NCBI GenBank assembly: GCA_004151065.3 | Contig: NWUY0300044114.1 | Span: 1 to 11,918 of the forward strand | Direction: 5' to 3' | Source of the DNA: Larix sibirica | Lineage: Eukaryota; Streptophyta; Pinopsida; Pinales; Pinaceae | Length of the DNA stretch: 11,918 bases | Part shown: positions 8,144 to 11,918 of the stretch, one piece after another | Numbering within the stretch: position 1 is the stretch's first letter | How the letters are laid out: every line of letters begins with the position of its first letter | Position numbers and translations under genes: made by a program | Notes under the pieces: model-generated | Told to the model about the DNA's origin: nothing | The model's database searches: none | What the model saw: the letters and a program-made list of their open reading frames with translations, nothing else

Positions 8144-8184
8144 GGCAACACATTCCGAGGAAGAAGATAGGAAGAAGGTAATCA

Positions 8185-8193
8185 TATATAAAC
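8185..8193 (-). promoter_or_regulatory. TATA-like motif upstream of the EF-hand gene
   Basis: The minus strand reads CTGTTTATATATGATT, with TATATA at 8185-8190, about 42 bases before the chosen ATG. If used, transcription would start near 8155-8160 and leave a leader of only some 15 bases, which is short. Another candidate, TATAAAT on the minus strand at 8489-8495, would put the G-box in the leader. The assignment is tentative. Confidence 0.35.
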
Positions 8194-8320
8194 AGTAATG
8201 ACGGCGAAAGATAGAGGAACAGACTAAGCTCAGGTTCGCGGAAGGTGCCCAAGGGAGACGCGGAAGCTGCCTTGATTGGAATGGCAGCAGCGAGACTCAC
8301 GTACCAGGTCCCACTACAGA

Positions 8321-8330
8321 GCCACGTGGC
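8321..8330. promoter_or_regulatory. Palindromic G-box/ABRE-type element (GCCACGTGGC)
   Basis: The 10-bp perfect palindrome GCCACGTGGC contains the CACGTG G-box, bound in plants by bZIP and bHLH factors and, in this extended form, typical of ABA- and light-responsive promoters. It lies about 180 bases upstream of the EF-hand ATG. Further ACGT cores occur nearby at about 8299-8302 and in TACGTCA at 8401-8407, a bZIP-type site. The cluster fits a stress- or hormone-regulated promoter; regulation itself is inference. Confidence 0.6.
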
Positions 8331-8526
8331 ACGATGCCGTCCGTGTTTCTACAAGAAGACCACTCAGGTGGGTCCAAAGTCGAAAACTTTATCCAACGCC
8401 TACGTCATGTTAGGTTCTTTCCATGCCGTTGATCTCCATTCTAATGTTACATTTTCATTTAGTTTGTGAGTTGTTGCACCTAATCTAAATTTATAATAAT
8501 GATAATAAATAATCAAAACATTAAAA

Positions 8527-8757
8527 TTTAACAATACCATTACACATTACACATTAGAAAATGAAATTGAAACCTGTTCACATGGTACGCACATTTGACC
8601 TTCCACTTATTTTATTTGAAAATTCCATGTTTAGCAATACTATTATTCATTGAAAAATGAAAAGCGGCCTAGATCACCTTCCATTTATTTTATTTGAAAT
8701 TTCCAAATTTAGCAATGCCATTATGCATTGAAAAAAAAAATTGAAAAGCGGGCTACG
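8527..8757. repeat. Diverged ~78-bp tandem repeat, two clear units and one partial
   Basis: Unit one starts ACCTTCCACTTATTTTATTT at 8598 and unit two ACCTTCCATTTATTTTATTT at 8676. Both continue through TTTAGCAAT, ATTATnCATTGAAAAA and TGAAAAGCGG. An older partial unit lies at about 8527-8575 (TTTAACAATACCATTACACA, then GAAAATGAAATTGAAA). No coding signal is present. Unit two has a longer A run. Confidence 0.8.
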
Positions 8758-8976
8758 TGTACTTCTCCTTAGTGGAAGTAGTCATGGACTCCATTTGGAT
8801 CCATAACTAGGGGATATTTGCATTTATATTTAAACGATTGAGAAGCTTCCCAAGCCAAGAATAATCCAAGAGTTTTCGTCCCATTAACTTGCATTTGTCA
8901 TTGACATTTTCCAGGGCTAAGGCGTTATGCAATTTGTGATTGACATTTTCTACGCTAACATATGTACTTTCATAAA

Positions 8977-9541
8977 GAAAACATGATGAGTAAGTTGCAG
9001 CCACGGTGTCAATATTCATGAGATGTACTTGAAATAGGCCTTTTTGGTAGTGAATGGAGTTGGATGTATGGAACTTTCTTAAAAAAAATGAAGAAAACAT
9101 GATGAGTAAGTTGCAGCAATGGTGTCAATATTTATGAGATGTACTTGAAATAAAAACATGATGAAATAGAAACATGATGAGTAAGTTGAAGCGGTGGCAA
9201 TATTGGAGTTGCATAAGGGCTAACTAAAATGTTGTCCCTGATTCGTTGGAATTTGGTATAGGAATTTTGATCAAAATCACAATTTGGAGTGCTCATATCG
9301 CAATTTCGACGATTTGGGTAGTTTTGAAATTGGGCAATTAATTTAGAACAAGTAATCCCAATTGCTAAAATTACAAAAATGCGATTATAGCAATTTCCAA
9401 CAATAATTTTTACCGGTTTTTATTTCAAAATCACCAGAAAAGCGGGGCGTTTTGATTGTTGTTTATCCTACGCGGTCAATATTCATGAGATGTACTTGAA
9501 ATAAGTATTTTTAGTAGTGAATGGAGTTGGATGTATGAATA
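8977..9541. repeat. Interrupted local repeat array (four partial copies)
   Basis: Copy one (8977-9070) holds a left part, GAAAACATGATGAGTAAGTT, a middle, GTCAATATTCATGAGATG and TACTTGAAATA, and a right part, GTAGTGAATGGAGTTGGATG. Copy two (9093-9152) has the left and middle parts only. Copy three (about 9170-9210) joins the left part to GGAGTTG, with the middle deleted. Copy four (9475-9541) has the middle and right parts and follows about 265 bases of unrelated sequence. The minus-strand open frame at 8807-9100 overlaps these repeats and shows no known protein, so I leave it out. Confidence 0.8.
9211..9474. other. Unassigned sequence splitting the repeat array
   Basis: This lies between the third and fourth copies of the local repeat. 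It is AT-rich, with several CAATTT/AAATTG words, and has no reading frame or recognisable element. It may be inserted DNA, but I see no clean duplication at its ends. Confidence 0.4.
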
Positions 9542-9567
9542 ATTCTTTAGGATTATAACTTGAGTGG

Positions 9568-9578
9568 AAGTAAGAAGG
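9568..9578. repeat. SINE target-site duplication, tail side
   Basis: Plus strand AAGTAAGAAGG directly abuts the T-rich (minus-strand A-rich) tail of the SINE and matches AATTAAGAAGG at 9867-9877 in 10 of 11 positions. Confidence 0.6.
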
Positions 9579-9866
9579 TTTGTTTTTGTTTTATTTAGGG
9601 GAATTGATTATTAGTTGGGATTATTTTGGAACAATTTAGGTTTAAATGTAAGCTAGTGTGAGTAGCTTACAATCTTTTGCTTAGCTAGAAATTGATGACT
9701 TAGCAACAACCGAGACATTCGTAGACATACCCAAATTGAGGTCCCACTCAAGGGGATGTCTATCCTTCTAGTCTTATTAATATAGGACCATGTCTCATTA
9801 AGGATTTGAACCTGGATCCAGAAAGTAAGAAACTTACCTCCTTAGCAATCGAGTTGTTAATCCCTA
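9579..9866 (-). mobile_element. tRNA-derived SINE with target-site duplications
   Basis: Read on the minus strand, the element starts near 9866 with GGGATTA. An A-box-like stretch (AACTCGATTGCTAAGGAGG, plus-strand 9837-9855) follows, and 43 bases after the start of that box's region lies a B box, GGTTCAAATCC (9802-9812), which is the spacing found in tRNA genes. The non-tRNA body contains two hairpins and ends in an A-rich tail (CCCTAAATAAAACAAAAACA). Immediately beyond the tail is CCTTCTTACTT, and immediately before the head is CCTTCTTAATT, a 10/11 match as expected of a target-site duplication. Together these give a SINE of about 288 bp, transcribed by RNA polymerase III and mobilised by LINE proteins. 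An open frame on the minus strand at 9760-9996 crosses the 5' boundary and is a chance frame. The family name cannot be given. Confidence 0.7.
9647..9671. repeat. Hairpin in the SINE 3' region
   Basis: The arms TGTAAGCTA (9647-9655) and TAGCTTACA (9663-9671) are perfect over nine bases with a 7-base loop. Structured 3' parts are common in SINE RNAs. Confidence 0.65.
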
Positions 9867-9877
9867 AATTAAGAAGG
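9867..9877. repeat. SINE target-site duplication, head side
   Basis: Plus strand AATTAAGAAGG directly abuts the tRNA-like head of the SINE and is the partner of 9568-9578. Confidence 0.6.
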
Positions 9878-10272
9878 AAGTGATTTTTTTCATCCAAGTT
9901 CAATCTTCTATAAGAACATATGATTTGCCATGGCTTTGCTAGAAAGGTAAGTATTTTTAAAATAGAGATGCCCCTTGGATGTTTGAGATGTCTCAACCTT
10001 AGGTTGAGTAATGAATTAAATCTGACCTAGAATCCCAAACAGTGATTTATTCGCCTACATCTATAAAAAAATTAAATAATACCTTACATAATCTAAGCAT
10101 TTCATTTATCTTGAAATTTGAGAATTGCTCGATTTTTCTTGCTAAGCTTGCAAACATGTCCTTAGTTACTCATTAAGAAGTAAAATTTTGAAGGCCTTTT
10201 CAAAGTATTTTTTTTCTTAGAGTTGGAAACTTTTTTTTTATGTGTTTTATTAGTCTCCGCTAAATAGAGAGT
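9878..10272. other. AT-rich spacer between SINE and LINE copy 2
   Basis: No gene seen. It holds a perfect short palindrome at 9992-10008 and, nearer the LINE, T runs at about 10208-10240. The 5' break of LINE copy 2 lies near 10273. Confidence 0.6.
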
Positions 10273-10284
10273 ATGACTCTAGTC

Positions 10285-11469
10285 TTTCTGGCAGGGTTTA
10301 TTTGGTTCCACGCTTTGGTCTAGAGTTCTCTCTACCAAATACATACACGACAATCTTCTTTACTGGATCGAAGATGATAAAAAGAAAAATTTGCGAGGTG
10401 TTTCGGTTGTGTGGAGGGGTTTCTTAAAGATTTATAATTGGATGGCAAAGGAATTGGTGTGGAGGGTCGGCGATGGTACTTCCATTTCTGTGGGTATAGA
10501 CCCAATCCTGGGAATGGAGAAAAAAATTTCTTTGTCAAATGACATCCTTGAGCACCTTAAGGTATGGGGTATGTACTCTTTAAACCATATTCGGAAAACT
10601 CAGACGCGTTTCGATCCAGAGTCATACTGGTTTAATGCAACTGATATGGGTTTTGTAGGCCAATATGCCTTGGAGTAGAACAGGTATGTACACATCCTCA
10701 ATTCTATGGGTTGTCACCTTTCAAGTGGTAATGATATTCTCTTTTGGAATGGTAATACTTTTGTGGGGTCAATTACAACTAAGTCTGCATATAATGTCAT
10801 TGTCAAGTATAAGTGCGTTTATCTCGAACACTAGTGGTATAGAAAAATTTGGAGATGGCGACTGCCTTTAAAACTCAAATTTTTTATGTGGCTAGCTTTG
10901 TCGGACTGCCTTAAAACGTCGGAAAACCTTTAGTTAGAGGTTGGATTGGCCCGAGCATATGTTTTCTCTGTTGGGTAGGATCATAATCCATCTTTCATAT
11001 TTTTGTGGATTGTGCGTTTTCAAGATGTATTTGGAGCAGGATCCTCCTGGATTTGAATATTGATGTATTATGGCATGTCGATATTTTTGAAAAATGTTGC
11101 TTGGATTGGAACATAAATTGTAAAAACTTTCCAGAGCTGCCTGCTATAATTTCCTGGGCTATCTGGAAGGCTCGTAACCTAGCTATTTTTGAAGATGTGG
11201 TCCCAAATGTTTACAAAACTTGTTCTCTGGTTATTAACTTGGTGAAGGAGAATTGTAATGAGGTTACCACTCACAAAACCCAAAGAGTGTGTAATTTTAA
11301 GCTTCAGATAAGGAAGATGGTTGCTTCTTTTGACGACGCTTCGAAGGATGGTTTAAGTGCAGTAGGTGGTGTTATATATATCAATGATGTACATTTCTTC
11401 ACTCTTAGGTTTAATTACGGCCGCGGGAAAAATATGAAAGTCGAACTTTATCTCTTTGGTGCATTCTGA
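10285..11469 (+). pseudogene. LINE copy 2 ORF2 fragment: post-RT region, zf-RVT and start of RNase H, broken
   Basis: Reading begins SFWQGLFGSTLWSRVLSTKY and runs through VGIDPILGMEKK, WFNATDMGFVGQYALE, TAG (10676), ILFWNGNTF, a second TAG (10832) and LPLKLKFFMWLALSDCLKT. Both TAGs stand where copy 1 has Trp. Near 10930 the frame shifts, and the zf-RVT continues GWIGPSICFLC, with a TAA at 10984, then FHIFVDC. The CX2CX8HX4C spacing is still intact. From 11005 the frame is open: CIWSRILLDLN, FPELPAIISWAIWKARNLAI, then RNase H VASFDDASKDG (Asp) and MKVELYLF (Glu). A one-base shift near 11445 ends this frame at a TGA. In copy 1 the joining segment IWHTQIW is frame-shifted where copy 2 reads IWKARNLAIFE. 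Confidence 0.9.
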
Positions 11470-11774
11470 AAGTGGTCAACATCTTTGGCATTGATGATTT
11501 GCAAGTTTTCGGCGACTCACGGGTTACCATAAAATGGGCGTGTGTTCAGTTTTCCCTACAGGTGGCAAAGCTTAATTATTGGTGTGATCAAATTAAATCT
11601 ATGTTGAGCATGTTCAGAAATATCTCTTTTGATCATATTTATCGTCAGCATAACTCGGTGGCTAATATCTTATCTAAAAAGGCTTTGGCTGGTGATGAAG
11701 GTTTCATTTTTTGGGAAGAATTCCAAAAGGGATGTAGAGTTGTGGATAGCTCTGTAAATATCTATGAGATATAG
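11446..11774 (+). pseudogene. LINE copy 2 RNase H C-terminal half, broken
   Basis: After the frame change the sequence reads LSLWCILKVVNIFGIDDLQV, FGDSRVTIKWA with the third acidic residue, FDHIYRQHNSVANILSKKAL and FIFWEEFQKG, ending at a TAG at 11772-11774. The last catalytic Asp, normally in ADxLS, is Asn here (VANILS, codon 11664). Copy 1 keeps Asp at that place (WDDTLS). The domain would therefore be impaired even if the frame were whole. Confidence 0.9.
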
Positions 11775-11918
11775 CTTGTCTCATTTTTTCTGATATTATG
11801 TTTGTATTGTCTTTTTCGGACAAAATTTTGCTCTATCTGGACAAGTCTTATGATGTAAATTTTTGAAAAGTCTCTATGAGATGATCATCATGTACTATTT
11901 GATTCACTAATGAATATC
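11775..11918 (+). mobile_element. LINE copy 2 3' UTR, cut by window edge
   Basis: Non-coding, T-rich. The segment 11867-11918 matches the 3' UTR of copy 1 without gaps (AAAGTCT, CATGTACT and terminal GAATATC shared). The A tail is not reached. Confidence 0.85.

Larger units (their letters stand above)
10273..11918 (+). mobile_element. L1-type LINE, copy 2, 5'-truncated, runs off right edge
   Basis: Recognisable similarity to LINE copy 1 begins near 10273 (GACTCTAG, then TTCTGGCAGGGTTTATTTGG against GACTAAAG, then TTTTGGAGAGGTCTGTTTGG of copy 1 from 3529). It continues through the zf-RVT, RNase H and 3' UTR to the window edge. Everything upstream (ORF1, endonuclease, reverse transcriptase) is missing. 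Such 5' truncation is the usual outcome of incomplete LINE reverse transcription. The last 52 bases align gap-free with copy 1 at 5132-5183, so the A tail should lie some 30 bases beyond the window. Confidence 0.92.

Noticed and set aside
8037-8300. 87-residue minus-strand frame starting upstream of the EF-hand gene
   Set aside because: It overlaps the EF-hand coding region out of frame and shows no family features; a shadow.
8245-8469. 74-residue plus-strand open frame divergent from the EF-hand gene
   Set aside because: It covers the likely promoter and G-box, has no known motif, and its composition follows the GC-richer island. A real small gene cannot be fully excluded, but nothing supports it.
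8807-9100. 97-residue minus-strand open frame
   Set aside because: Overlaps the mosaic repeat array and matches no family I recognise.
9802-9866. A functional tRNA gene
   Set aside because: A and B boxes are present at tRNA spacing, but no proper acceptor stem or anticodon arm pairs, and an A-rich tail with flanking duplications points to a SINE.
9760-9996. 78-residue minus-strand open frame
   Set aside because: It crosses the SINE head and its target-site duplication, so it is a chance frame.
5216-10272. The two LINE copies as ends of a segmental duplication or as terminal repeats of one large element
   Set aside because: They cover different lengths, carry independent lesions and are well diverged. 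They are better read as two separate insertions in the same orientation.
1-11918. A CRISPR array, operon or bacterial defence-type system
   Set aside because: The direct repeats are diverged, unevenly spaced and AT-rich, and the coding content is plant-type retroelements plus a plant EF-hand gene. Nothing indicates prokaryotic DNA.

Overview
This is a stretch of plant nuclear DNA. It is AT-rich, largely non-coding and full of decayed retroelements, with one compact, GC-richer, intron-less gene near the middle. The assignment rests on plant-type L1 non-LTR retrotransposons (ORF1 with a DUF4283-like region and a zf-CCHC knuckle; ORF2 with endonuclease, reverse transcriptase, zf-RVT and RNase H) and on a KIC/PBP1-type single EF-hand protein, a family known from land plants. 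The repeat density suits a large seed-plant genome. The species cannot be named from the sequence.

Layout. 1-5215: plus-strand L1-type LINE (copy 1), entering the window inside ORF1 and ending in a 3' UTR and an A10 tail. It has every expected domain but many stops and frameshifts. 5227-5672: T-rich sequence ending in a short A tract, possibly the 3' end of a second, 5'-truncated LINE. 5673-7700: AT-rich intergenic DNA with a nested 21-bp/60-bp repeat and a less AT-rich island at 6420-7080 that holds a TATA-like box and a hairpin. 7703-8143, minus strand: the EF-hand gene, the only intact protein gene I can support, with a G-box and a TATA-like motif upstream. 8527-8757 and 8977-9541: two local, diverged repeat families. 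9579-9866, minus strand: a tRNA-derived SINE with A and B boxes, an A-rich tail and imperfect 11-bp target-site duplications. 10273-11918: a second copy of the same LINE family, 5'-truncated and in the same orientation, running off the right edge within its 3' UTR.

The mobile elements form one story. The LINE family would have supplied reverse transcriptase in cis, and a LINE machinery of this general kind is what mobilises SINEs. Both LINE copies are now dead. The EF-hand gene sits between two directly repeated LINE copies and looks constrained while everything around it decays.

The points most worth a second look are a UAAUG stop/start overlap between ORF1 and ORF2 of LINE copy 1, the SINE, the tandem duplication inside the N-terminus of the EF-hand protein, and premature stops that mostly fit C-to-T decay at CHG sites. 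I see no convincing wholly new system.
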